This document shows positions 53,676-64,000 of a DNA stretch of 64,000 bases, one piece after another (positions within the stretch are counted from its first letter, which is position 1; every line of letters begins with the position of its first letter). This DNA comes from Triticum aestivum (Eukaryota; Streptophyta; Magnoliopsida; Poales; Poaceae), in the NCBI RefSeq assembly GCF_018294505.1, contig NC_057813.1:321121191-321185190 (forward strand), written 5' to 3'. A model generated the notes under the pieces. That model ran no database searches, was not told the DNA's origin, and was given only the letters and a program-made list of their open reading frames with translations. The translations under genes were made by a program, and so were the position numbers.

Positions 53676-56560
53676 CTATTCGAACACAACATCCTTCGAG
53701 CACTGCGACTCGATTAAACGAGCGCCATGAAGAACTTCCTCAAAGTAGTGCTTGGCAGGTACTCGGCTTTCGTCCGAATCCCGGGATGCAACAACACTGG
53801 CCTTCATATCCGCCCAGTATGTTTTGACACGGGCAAGAGCCATCTGTGCGCCCTCTATGCACGCCGACCTCTTCATTGCATCAGCATGCGGCACCGAACC
53901 AAGGAACTGCTGCACCAAGCGAAAGTAACTCTTCGGCTCCGGCTTCTCCGGCCACAGACGACTCGCAACATACCTCATGGCGAGTCCGGATAACCTGTTC
54001 AGCTCCGCCCAGGCGGCCAAATGGTTGGATACCGAAAGTGGGCATTCTGGATTGTGGAACTGCGACCAAAAAAGCTCTTCCAATCCATGGTCACCTCGGC
54101 CACGGAAGTCTTCGGTCGCATCTGCCGCACTAGCTGCCAAATCTAGATAAGTGTTTTCCGCACTCCACTGCCGGTCTAACGGAGCATACTTGGGGTCTCT
54201 GAACTTCATCCGCAGCATGTAGGGCTTTCCAGCCGTGATATCTCCGGCCTGACGCAGCTCCTCCTTCATAGCTCTCATTGCAGAGCGAGTATCCTTGGCC
54301 TCAGCAGTGATCTTCTCAAGGTCCTTCTGAGCCGCCCTTTCTTCTTGTTCGAGAAATTTACAGCGGTCGGCAGCATCCTTCAATTTTATAGCCATCTCGG
54401 CTATTACCTTCTTGCTCTGGCAATGATCAGCCTGTTCGGCTTTCAGCTCTTTAGCCGCCTTAACGGCAGCCGCATCACTTTTCCTTGCTCGCTCCTTGGC
54501 TCAGGCAAGTTCCGCCCGAAGGTTCTCCATGGCAGCAGCACTATCTGCATTAAGCACATATATTGTAAGGCACAAGCATCGCACTCCTCTTATCAGATGT
54601 TTGTGGAGCATACCTTGTGCCTCATCTAGCCGCTTATGTACAAGCGCGATGTCGGCATCCGCCATGTCAAGTTGCCGCTTTAGTTCGGCAGATTCATCAG
54701 TCCGGCTAGCCACCGAACGCCTCGCCACCTTCATAAAAAGGTGACATTTTATACCTGGGGTTATGATCCTCTGTGCGCCATCACTCTTGACGACACACAG
54801 AGTCTCAGGGGCTACTATTTATACAGGGCGCATTTTATATGCAGCTCTATCAAAAGGTACACCTTTAAATGTACCTCAAAGCCTGTCAGTAAACTCCTGG
54901 CGGCCTCGTACAATCCGCTTTCCGCGGATGAAATCCTTCCTATCACTGTGTTCATCAACATACGGTGTTCTTCTGAGACGGACGCTCGCCCGAGCAGATC
55001 CCTCAGCCTCTCCAACTGCGCACCAGAAGGCACCGGACTAGCCTGACGACCTTTTTCAGGATCCGGACTTGGAGAAACCCGCCGGGACGACACCTCGGGG
55101 TCGCTTGCCTCGTAAGTCAGTACAGCTAGGGGAGGCGTTTCGCTCTCCATCATCTCCGGACAAAGATCCCCTGAAGACAAGCTCTGCTGAGAAGGGTTGA
55201 GATCCGAACTGCAAGGTAATATTTTGGTTATCTTCCTCAGAAATAAAACAGGGATGCTACTCATTTTTGAACCCCTCTCTTTACTAACGGCTCGGAGGAA
55301 AGCCGATCCCTTTGAGGGCGCAATGCGGCCGGGGCAGTCTCTGGCGCCGGATCCTCTGACGAAGATTTCTTCCCCCGTTTCGAGGTCATCCCCTCCGGGT
55401 CTTCAGAGGCACTCCTTTTCTTTCCCAGGTTGGGGGAAGTCTCGATTCCTTCCTTCCTCACGGTCTCCTCCGTGGAGGCGGTAGCTCCTTGGTTCCCCTC
55501 TTCGCCCTCTGCCGAAAGCATAATCTCCAGCATCCTGGTTAACACGGGATCCGGCGTGGTCTCGGGCAGGGGGGCTGGACACCTGATAAGATTTTCCTTC
55601 GCTATCCACTCTTGTTCAAGGGATAGCTCTGTTAAAGGGAAACTTTATGATGAAAATACGGATGGTGTGTCCAAATACGGGGCTACTTACCTTAGCATCC
55701 GGGCGATTGCAGCTCAGACCTGCATCCTCGGACAAATCCAGACACCTTGCTTGTGATCCGAAGAATAATTTGTACATCTCCACGGGTGTCGCGCCCATAA
55801 AATGTTGGAGGACTCACGGTCCCTCCAGATTAAATTCCCACGGGCGGAGAGGGCGACGTTTGCAGGGCAGCGTGTGGCGAATCAGCATAACTTGCGCCAC
55901 TACGGTCAAGTTAATATCTCTTTCTAGGAGATCCCGAATGTGGTCCTGCAGTAGGGGCACGTCTTTGGACGACCCCCAGATAAGCCCTTCATTGACCCAT
56001 GATGCTCGCCGTGGTGGGGGACCCGAGTGGAAAGCAGGTGGCGCCACCCATGTGGTGCCCCTAGGGGCTGTGATGTAAAACCAGTCCCGTTGCCATAAGA
56101 CAAACTCCTCTTGGAAAGGGCCCTCGGGCCAGGGAGCGCCGACTATCTTGCTTATAATAGCTCCTCCGCACTCAGCATGCTGCCCTTTTATCATCTTCGG
56201 CTCCACCTTGAAGGTTCTGAGCCACAATTCGAAGTGAGGAGTGATATGGAGGAAGGCCTCACACACGACGATGAATGACGAAATTTGGAGGATGGACTCC
56301 GGAGCTAAGTCGTGAAATTCCAGCCCGTAATAGAACATCATCCCCCTCACGAAGGGATCAATCGGGAAGCCTAGCCCCCGATGGAAGTGAGATGTGAACA
56401 CCACACTCTCACCGGGCTGGGGAGAGGGAATGGCCTGCCCTTGAGCAGGCAGCCTATGCGAGATTTCGCCGGTTAGATACCTGGCATCTCTTAGCTTCCG
56501 CACATCTTCTTCCGTAATGGAGGAAGGCGCCCACCAGCCTTGAAGGTCGGAGCCGGACAT
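53676..56560 (-). pseudogene. Five-exon antisense gene with 'putative gypsy type transposon' domain
   Basis: The ATG is at 56560. Exons by GT-AG sites and frame: 56560-55691, 55626-55289, 55208-54875, 54728-54614, 54544-53676. All phases agree and the joined frame has 842 codons including the stop. Exon 1 carries a globular domain (GLGFPIDPFVRGMMFYYGLE, SFIVVCEAFLHITPHFELWL) typical of the plant family Pfam calls Transposase_28 (PF04195), common inside plant Gypsy elements. Exon 2 is basic (NLGKKRSASEDPEGMTSKRG). Exons 4-5 are charged and heptad-like, probably coiled coil. The C-terminal half of exon 5 is conserved-looking (KPEPKSYFRLVQQFLGSVP). Only two premature stops are seen, TGA at 55813-55811 and TGA at 54503-54501. 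Its function in the element is unknown. The exon model is by eye. Confidence 0.7.
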
Positions 56561-56665
56561 CGTCGAAGGTCCGAAGCGCCTAAAATTAGAGCTTCGAGTG
56601 TTGGAACTCGAGGCGAGGGGCGGATTAGATTGGATTGAAAAAGAAAGGAGTCAAGCCTTGGTCTC

Positions 56666-56671
56666 TTTATA
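56666..56671 (-). promoter_or_regulatory. TATA box of the antisense gene
   Basis: TATAAA on the minus strand, 106 bp upstream of the ATG at 56560, giving a short 5' UTR. It is inside the element and independent of the LTR promoter. Confidence 0.6.
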
Positions 56672-57106
56672 AAGGAGTTGAATACCAAGAGCCCTCCCCG
56701 TAACCGTTTGGGACTCGCTTTCAATTAGAGAATCATACCAAAAGGCGTGGTTGGGTTACCCACGCCCGTATTGATGAGAATCCCGGAATAAGGGGACACG
56801 ATCTCTGCTTTGAGAAGACGTGCCAAGGAAACCGCCTCGCTAAACGCGCTGAGGTGGAACAGTAAAACGACTCGAATAAAGGCTTGGCCGTGGCGTGACG
56901 TCGCGCTGTGGAATACGTCAGCAGATTAGATTTGTGCGGATATTATTCTCTCTACGGTGGTATGTGGAACTCATTTTTGCAGAGCCGGACACTATCCTTG
57001 TGTTCAACATCTTCTATGAGGTATTCGGAGGAGGAACCCGCCTTGCAATGCTGAAGACAATTTGCGCGCCGGACTCGTCGTCATTGAAGCCTGGTTCAGG
57101 GGCTAC
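56672..57106. other. 3' interior of the Fatima-like element, antisense upstream region
   Basis: No coding. It would hold the upstream promoter region of the minus-strand gene and ends with GGTTCAGGGGCTAC, the probable polypurine tract before the 3' LTR. Confidence 0.5.
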
Positions 57107-57578
57107 TGAGGGAGTCCTGGATTAGGGGGTGTCTGGATGGCTGGACTGTGACCTTTGGCCGGACTCCCGGACTATGAAGATACAAGATTGAAGACTCCGT
57201 CCCGTGTCCGGATGGGACTTTCCTTGGCGTGGAAGGCAAGCTTGGCGATACGATATGAAGATCTCCTCCCATTGTAACCGACTCTGTGTAACCCTAGCCC
57301 TCTCCGGTGTCTATATAAACCGGAGAGTTTTAGTCCATAGGACGAACAACAATCATACCATAGGCTAGCTTCTAGGGTTTAGCCTCTCTGATCTCGTGGT
57401 AGATCCACTCTTGTACTACCCATATCATCAATATTAATCAAGCAGGAGTAGGGTTTTACCTCCATCGAGAGGGCCCGAACCTGGGTAAAAACATCGTGTC
57501 CCTTGTCTCATGTTACCATCCGCCTAGACGCACGGTTCGGGACCCCCTACCCGAGATCCGCCGATTTTGACACCGACA
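57107..57578 (+). repeat. 3' LTR of the Fatima-like element (472 bp)
   Basis: TGAGGGAGTCC...GACACCGACA, very similar to the 5' copy except for the 5' copy's deletion. Followed by TSD GGCAC. Confidence 0.9.
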
Positions 57579-57990
57579 GGCACTCCATAGACACACAAGT
57601 TGATATTTTAGCCGTGTGCGGTGTCCTCCTCCATAGTTACACATCTCGGTCATATCGTCATAGTGCTTAGGTGAAGCCCCGTGCGAGTAACTTCATCGTC
57701 AGTGTCACCATGTCGTCGTGCTGACGGAACTCTCCCTTGGCCTCAGCTGGATCTGGAGTTCGAGGGACGTCACCGAGCTGAACATGTGCAGATCACGAAG
57801 GTGATGTGCATTCGGTACTTGATCAGTTGGATCACGAAGACATTCGACTACATCAACTGCGTTACTTAACGCTTCCGCTTTCGGTCTACGAGGGTACGTG
57901 GACACACTCTCCCCCTCGTTGCTATGCATCACCTAGATAGATCTTGCGGGGTCGTAGGATTTTTTTTGAAATTTCTGTGTTTCCCAAGAG

Positions 57991-58002
57991 TGGCATCCGA
58001 GC
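57991..58002 (+). other. Primer-binding site of Copia 2
   Basis: TGGCATCCGAGC, one base after the LTR end; a variant of the iMet-type PBS seen in Angela/BARE-like elements. Confidence 0.7.
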
Positions 58003-59226
58003 TAGGTCTATGCGTAGATGTTATATGCACGAGTAGAACACAAAGAGTTGTGGGCGATAATAGTCATACTACTTACCAGCATGTCATACTTTAATTCGGC
58101 GGTATTGTTGGATGAAGCGGCCCGAACCGACATTACATGACCGTGTTCATGAGACTGGTTCTATCGATGTGCTTATGCACATAGGTGGCTGGCGGGTGTC
58201 TGTTTCTCCAACTTTAGTTGAATCGAGTGTGGCTACGCCCGGTCCTTGTTGAAGGTTAAAACAACACACTTGACAAAAAATCGTTGTGGTTTTGATGCCT
58301 AGGTAAGAACGATTCTTGCTAGAAGCCTGTAGCAGCCTCGTAAAACTTGCAACAACAAAGTAGAGGACGTCTAACTTGTTTTTGCAGGGCTTGTTGTGAT
58401 GTGATATGGCCAAGGCACGATGTGATATACATTTTTGTATGAGATGATCATGTTTTGCAACAAAGTTATCGGCAACTAGCAGGAGCCATATGGTTGTCGC
58501 TTTATTGCATGCAATGCAATCGCCATGTAATTGTTTTACTTTATCACTGAGCAGTAGCGATAGTCGTAGTAACAATAGTTGGCGAGGCGACAATGATGCT
58601 ACGATGGAGATCAAGGTGTCGCGCCGGTGACGATGGAGATCATGATGATGCCTCAGTGATGGAGATCATGGGCACAAGATGGTGATGGCCATATCATGTC
58701 ACATATTTTGATTGCATGCGATGTTTATCTTTTATGCATCTTATTTTGCTTAGTATGGTGGTAGCATTATAAGATGATCCCTTACTAAATTTCAAGGTAT
58801 AAGTGTTCTCCCTAAGTATGCACCGTTGCTACAGTTCATCGTGCCGAGACACCACGTGATGATCGGGTGTGATAAGCTCTACGTTCACATACAACGGGTG
58901 CAAGCCAGTTTTGCACACGCAGAATACTCGGGTTAAACTTGACGAGCCTAGCATATACAGATATGTCCTCGGGACACTGAGACGGAAAGGTTGAACGTGA
59001 ATCATATAGTAGATATGATCAACATAGTGATGTTCACCATTGAAAACTACTCCATCTCACGTGATGATCGGACATGGTTTAGTTGATTTGGATCGCGTGA
59101 TCATTTAGATGACTAGAGGGATGTCTATCTAAGTGGGAGTTCTTGAGTAATATGATTAATTGAACTTTAATTTATCATGAACTTAGTCCTGATAGTTATT
59201 TTGCATGTGTATGTTACTGTAGATCA
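58003..59226 (+). other. Leader of Copia 2
   Basis: About 1.2 kb without a credible sense ORF. GATGGAGATCA recurs three times at 58600-58670. A 155-codon minus-strand frame here has no domain and is not called. Confidence 0.6.
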
Positions 59227-60031
59227 ATAGCCTGTGCTACCGTTCCTTTGAATTTTAATGCGTTCCTAGAGAAAGTTAAGTTGAAAGATGATGGCAGCAA
59301 CTACACGGACTGGGTCCGTAACTTGAGGATTATCCTCATTGCTGCAGAGAAGAATTACGTCCTGGAAGCACCGTTAGGTGTACCACCCATGCCAGCAACT
59401 GCATACATTGTTAATGCCTGGCAGACGCGTGTTGATGACTACTCGATAGTTCATTGTGTCATGCTTTACGACTTAGAATCGGGACTTCAAAGACATTTTG
59501 AACGTCATGGAGCATATGAGATGTTCCAAGAGTTGAAGTTAATATTTCAAGCAAATGCCCGAGTTGAGAGATATGAAGTCTCCAACAAGTTCTATAGCTG
59601 CAAAATGGAGGAGAATAGTTCCGTGAGTGAACACATACTCAGAATGTCTGGGTACCATAACCACTTGACTCAACTGGGAGTTAATCTTCCTAATGATAGT
59701 GTCATTAACAAGGTTCTTCAATCACTGCCAACAAGCTATAACGGCTTCATGATGAACTATAATATCCAAGGGATGAACAAGACTATTCCCGAGCTCTTCG
59801 CGATGCTAAAAGCTGCGGAGGTAGAAATCATGAAGGAGCATCAAGTGTTGATGGTCATCAAGACCACTAGTTTCAAGAAAAAGGGCAAAGGGAAGAAGGG
59901 GAACTTCAAGAAGAACGACAAAAAGGTTGCTGCTCAAGAGAAGAAACCCAAGTCTGGACCTAAGCCTGAAACTGAGTGCTTCTTCTGCAAAGTGACTGTT
60001 CACTGGAAGCGGAACTGCCCCAAGTATTTGC
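59227..60031 (+). pseudogene. Copia 2 gag, start codon lost
   Basis: By comparison with Copia 1 (same preceding GTAGATCA), the start position is 59227-59229, where the codon now reads ATA. The first remaining in-frame start is a TTG at 59248. The frame reads NFNAFLEKVKLKDDG, WVRNLRIILIAAEKNYVLE, then a central Gag domain (FYSCKMEENSSVSEHILRM, VINKVLQSLPTSYNGFMMNY). A Lys-rich nucleocapsid follows (KKKGKGKKGNFKKNDKK) with zinc knuckle CFFCKVTVHWKRNC, where the usual Gly is Val. A 1-bp deletion at about 60030 shifts the frame before protease. Confidence 0.85.
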
Positions 60032-63000
60032 GGATAAGAAGGATGACAAAGTGAAAGGTGTATTTGATATACATGTTATTGATGTGTACCTTACTAATTC
60101 TCGTAGTAGTGCCTGGGTATTTGATACTGGTTCTATTGCTCATATTTGCAACTCGAAACAGGGGCTATGGATTAAACGAAAATTGGCTAAGTACAAGGTG
60201 ATGATGTGCGTGGGAAATGGTTCCAAGGTCGATGTGATCGTCGTCAGCACACCACCTCTACATCTACCATCGGGATTAGTTTTAGACCTGGATAATTGTT
60301 ATTTGGTGCTAGCGTTGAGCATGAACATTATATCTGGATCTTGTTTGATGCGAGATGGTTATTCATTTAAATCAGAGAATAATGGTTGTTCTATTTATAT
60401 GAGTAATATCTTTTATGGTCATGCACCCTTGATGAGTGGTCTATATTTTTTTGAATCTCAATAGTGATGATACACATATTCATAATATTGAAGCCAAAAG
60501 ATGAGAAGTTGATAATGATAGTGCAACTTATTTGTGGCACTGCCGTTTGGGTCATATAGGTGTAAAGTGCATGAAGAAACTCCATGCTGATGGACTTTTG
60601 GAATCACTTGATTATGAATCACTTAGTGCTTACGAACCGTGCCTTATGGGCAAGATGACTAAAACTTCGTTCTCCGGAACAATGGAACGAGCTACTAACT
60701 TATTGGAAATAATACATACTGATGTATGCGGTCCAATGAGTGTTGATGCTCATGGCGGGTATTGTTATTTTTTTACCTTCACAGATGATTTGAGCAGATA
60801 TGGTTATATCTACTTGATGAAACATAAGTCTGAAACATTTGAAAAGTTCAAAGAATTTTAGAGTGAAGTGGAAAATCATCGTAACAAGAAAATAAAGTTT
60901 CTACAATCTGATCGTGGAGGAGAATATTTGAGTTACGACTTTGGTCTTCATTTGAAACAACATGGGATAGTTTCACAACTAACGCCACCTAGGACACCAC
61001 AGTGAAATGGTGTGTCCGAATGTCGTAACCGTACTTTATTGGATATGGTGCAATCTATGATGTCTCTTACTGATTTACCGCTATCGTTTGGAGTTATGGT
61101 TTAGAGACGGCTGCATTCACTTTAAATAGGGCACCATCAAAATCCGTTGAGACGACGCCTTATGAACTATGGTTTGGCAAGAAACCAAGTTCTCGTTTCT
61201 TAAAGTTTGGGGCTGTGATGCTTATGTGATAAAGCTTCAACCTGATAAGCTCGAACCCAAATCGGAGAAGTGCTTCTTCATAGGATATCCAAAGGAAACT
61301 GTAGGGTACACCTTCTATCACAGATCCGAAGGCAAAATCTTTGTTGCTAAGAATGGATCCTGTCTATAGAAGGAGTTTCTCTCGAAAGAAGTGAGTGGGA
61401 GGAAAGTAGAACTTGATGAGGTAATTGTACATTCTCCCTTATTGGAAAATAGTTCATCACAGAAATCAGTTCCTGTGATTCCTACACCAATTAGTGAGGA
61501 AGCTAATGATGATGATCATGAAGCTTCAGATCAAGTTACTACCGAACCTCGTAGGTCTTCTAGAGTAATATCCGCACCAGAGTGGTACGGTAATCCTGTT
61601 CCGGAAGTCATGTTACTAGACCATGATGAACCTACGAACTATGAGGAAGCGATGATGAGCCCAGATTTCGCGAAATGGCTCGAGGCCATGAAATCTGAGA
61701 TGGGATCCATGTACGAGAAGAAAGTGTGGACTTTGGTGGACTTGCCCGATGACCGGCAAGCCATAGAAAATAAATGGATCTTTAAGAAGAAGACCGACGC
61801 AGACGGTAATGTTACTATTTACAAAGCTCGACTTGTTGCAAAAGGTTTTTGACAAGTTCAAGGAGTTGACTACGATGAGACTTTATCACCCGTAGCGATG
61901 CTTAAGTCTATCCGAATCATGTTAGCGATTGCCACATTTTATGATTATGAAATTTGGCAAATGGATGTCAAAACTGCATTCCTGAATGGATTTCTGGAAG
62001 AAGAGTTGTATATGATGCAACCAGAAGGGTTTGTCGATCCAAAAGGTGCTAACAAAGTGTGCAAGCTCTAGCGAACCATTTATGGACTAGTGCAAGCCTC
62101 TCGGAGGTGGAATAAACGCTTTGATAGTGTGATCAAAGCATATGGTTTTATACAGACTTTTGGAGAAGCCTGTATTTACAAGAAAGTGAGTGGGAGCTCT
62201 GTAGCATTTCTGATATTATATGTGGATGACATATTGTTGATTGGAAATGATATAGAATTTCTGGATAACATAAAGGGATACCTGAATATGAGTTTTTGTA
62301 TGAAAGACCTCGGAGAAGCTGCTTACATATTGGGCATCAAGATCTATAGAGATAGATCAAGACGCTTAATTGGACTTTCACAAAGTACATACCTTCATAC
62401 AGTTTTGAAGAAGTTCAAAATGGATCAGTCAAAGAAAGGGTTCTTGCCTGTGTTACAAGGTGTGAAGTTGAGTCCGACTCAATGCCCGACCACTGCAGAA
62501 GATAGAGAGAAAATGAATGTCAGTTCCTATGCTTCAACCATAGGTTCTATCATGTATGCAATGCTATGTACCAGACCTGATGTGTGCCTTGCTTTAAGCA
62601 TAGCAGGGAGGTACCAAAGTAATCCCGGAGTGGAGCACTGGACAACGGTCAAGAACATCCTGAAATACCTGAAAAGGACTAAGGATATGTTTCTCTTTTA
62701 TGGAGTTGAAAAAGAGCTCGTCATAAACGGTTACGTCGATGCAAGCTTTGACACTGATCCGGATGACTCTAAGTCGCAAACCAGATACGTATTTTTTATT
62801 GATGGAGGAGCTTTCAGTTGGTGCAGTTCGAAGCAGAGCATTGTGGCAGGATCTACGTGTGAAGCGGAGTACATTGCTGCTTCGGAAACAGCAAATGAAG
62901 GAGTTTGGATGAAGGAGTTCATATCTGATCTAGGTTTCATACCTAGTGCATCGGGTCCAATGAAAATCTTTTGTGACAATACTGGTGCAATTTCCTTGGC

Positions 63001-63148
63001 AAAGGAATCCAGATTTCACAAGAGAAACAAACACATCAAGATACGCTTCAATTTCATCTGTCATCAAGTGTCGGAGGGGGACATAGAGATTTGCAAGATA
63101 CATACGGATCTGAATGTTGCAGACCTGTTGACCAAGCCTCTTCCATGA
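60032..63148 (+). pseudogene. Copia 2 pol: protease, integrase, RT, RNase H, broken
   Basis: Protease active site WVFDTGS at about 60117. GAG-pre-integrase HHCC region at about 60537 (HCRLGHIGVKCMKKLH). Integrase core ends at about 60860 with HTDVCGPMS and FTDDLSRYG, then continues with QSDRGGEY. RT starts at about 61770 (NKWIFKKKTDADG, MDVKTAFLNG) with the catalytic box YVDDILLIGND at about 62221. RNase H at about 62730 has GYVDASFDTDPDD and AEYIAASE. The frame ends LLTKPLP at 63146. Breaks: frame changes at about 60450 and 61090; stops at 60502, 60859, 61003, 61367, 61850 and 62069. The RT/RNase H half from 62072 is intact for 359 codons. Confidence 0.9.
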
Positions 63149-63221
63149 GCAAAACATGATCAACACCAAAGCTCCATGTGTGTTAGAATCATTACTATGT
63201 AATCTAGATTATTGACTCTAG

Positions 63222-63235
63222 TGCAAGTGGGAGAC
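63222..63235 (+). other. Polypurine tract of Copia 2
   Basis: GCAAGTGGGAGAC immediately before the 3' LTR start TGACGG. Confidence 0.75.
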
Positions 63236-64000
63236 TGACGGAAATATTCCTTAGAGGCAATAATAAAGTTATTATTTATTTCCTTATTTCATGATAAATG
63301 TTTATTATTCATGCTAGAATTGTATTAATGAGAGACTTAGTACATGTATGAATACATAGACAAAACATATTGTCCCTAGTATGCCTCTACTTGACTAGCT
63401 CGTTAATCAAAGATGGTTATGTTTCCTGACCATAGACATGTGTTGTCATTTGATAAACGGGGTCACATCATTAGGAGAATGATGTGATGGACATGACCCA
63501 TCCATTAGCTTAGCATTATGATCGTTACAGTTTCATTGCTACTCCTTTCTTCATGACTTATACAAGTTCCTCAGACTATGAGATTATGCAACTCCCGAAT
63601 ACCGGAGGAACACTTTGTGTGCTACCAAACATCACAACGTAAATGGGTGATTATAAAGGTGCTCTACAAGTGTCTCGGAAGGTGTTTGTTGGGTTGGCAT
63701 AGATCAATATTAGGATTTATCACTCCGTGTTTCGGAGAGGTATCTCTGGGCCCTCTCGGTAATACTCATCACTATAAGCCTTGCAAGCATTGTGACTAAT
63801 AAGTTAGTTGCTGGATGAAGTATTACGGAACGAGTAAATAGACTTGCCTGTAACGAGATTGAACTAGGTATGATGATAGCCGACGATCGAATCGCGGGCA
63901 AGTAACATGCCGATGACAAAGGGAACAACGTATGTTGTTATGCGGTTTGACCGATAAAGATCTTCATAGAATATGTAGGAACCAAGATGACCATCTAGGT
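63236..64000 (+). repeat. 3' LTR of Copia 2 (first 765 bp, cut by window end)
   Basis: Aligns along its whole visible length with 47735-48510 of the 5' LTR. The remainder lies beyond the window. Confidence 0.9.

Larger units (their letters stand above)
49056..57578 (+). mobile_element. Complete Fatima-like Gypsy, non-autonomous, with antisense gene
   Basis: LTRs 49056-49499 (444 bp) and 57107-57578 (472 bp) with a perfect GGCAC TSD. The plus strand encodes gag and protease only; reverse transcriptase, RNase H and integrase are absent. The 3' half is occupied by a spliced gene on the minus strand. The family name comes from memory of the LTR start TGAGGGAGTCCTGGATTAGG. Confidence 0.9.
47735..57989 (+). 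repeat. 5' LTR of Copia 2 (net ~1.73 kb) with a nested Gypsy
   Basis: It starts TGAAGGCAATATTCCC (3' copy: TGACGGAAATATTCC) and ends CCCAAGA before the PBS, so the usual terminal CA has become GA. A TTTATATAC promoter element lies at 49033-49041, and the Fatima-like insertion is only ~15 bp downstream of it. The LTR resumes at 57584. Confidence 0.85.
47735..64000 (+). mobile_element. Copia element 2 (Angela/Maximus type), runs off the window
   Basis: 5' LTR (47735-57989, containing a complete Gypsy), PBS, leader, gag, protease, integrase, reverse transcriptase, RNase H, PPT and the first 765 bp of the 3' LTR. The left flank ATTGG would be the TSD; the right partner is outside. Net 5' LTR length is about 1727 bp. 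Order PR-INT-RT-RH is diagnostic for Ty1/Copia. Confidence 0.9.

Noticed and set aside
55811..55813. Possible GT splice donor at the TGA after exon 1 sequence (GGACC/GTGAGT)
   Set aside because: The frame continues in phase past the TGA through conserved-looking sequence to a better donor (AAG/GTAAGT) at 55690, so this is more likely a premature stop than an exon end.
58147..58614. 155-codon minus-strand frame in the Copia 2 leader
   Set aside because: No domain, no promoter signal, and it lies in a transcribed leader that diverges freely between elements.

Overview
This 64 kb window looks like intergenic DNA from a large-genome Triticeae grass (wheat, barley, Aegilops or rye type). Every stretch I could identify is an LTR retrotransposon or a fragment of one, nested several layers deep. 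Several LTRs match Triticeae families I know from memory: Angela/Maximus-type Copia, a Fatima-like Gypsy and a Sabrina/Wham-like Gypsy. Family names are therefore recollection, while LTR ends, target-site duplications (TSDs), primer-binding sites (PBS) and reading frames are read from the sequence. I see no host gene, rRNA, tRNA or CRISPR array.

Layout. (a) 1-26003: an unidentified tandem-repeat-rich element, here called X, is split by two insertions. The first is a ~4.8 kb solo LTR (574-13836, TSD CCGTT), itself split by a complete 8.5 kb non-autonomous LTR element on the minus strand (4919-13392, TSD CCATT) that carries an 864-codon open frame. The second is an LTR element (14240-24093) whose 3' LTR was hit by another very long LTR element; a deletion later fused their interiors near 18290. 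(b) 26004-30885: the 3' half of a minus-strand Gypsy with an integrase relic and, in antisense, a B3-domain/AT-hook gene with its own TATA box. (c) 30886-37779: the 5' end of a minus-strand Copia (gag start, PBS, LTR) broken by two solo LTRs. (d) 37780-41513: plus-strand Athila-type Gypsy pol, broken by a second copy of one of those solo LTRs. (e) 41514-45081: a minus-strand Sabrina/Wham-like 3' end and a plus-strand LTR fragment. (f) 45104-64000: a Copia (gag with two stops) interrupted inside its protease by an Angela/Maximus-type Copia. That second Copia's 5' LTR holds a complete Fatima-like Gypsy (49056-57578, TSD GGCAC) with gag-protease on the plus strand and a five-exon spliced gene on the minus strand. 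The second Copia's 3' LTR runs off the window.

The elements do not form a host pathway. The most notable biology is retrotransposon cargo. Two unrelated Gypsy elements each carry an accessory gene in antisense between the gag-pol side and the 3' LTR, each with its own core promoter: a B3/AT-hook DNA-binding-like protein, and a spliced protein with the plant 'putative gypsy type transposon' domain. Two solo LTRs of one family begin inside a reading frame, so the polyprotein tail would be encoded in the LTR; one of them shows an in-frame intron. Nearly all coding regions carry premature stops or frameshifts, as expected for old, silenced copies.
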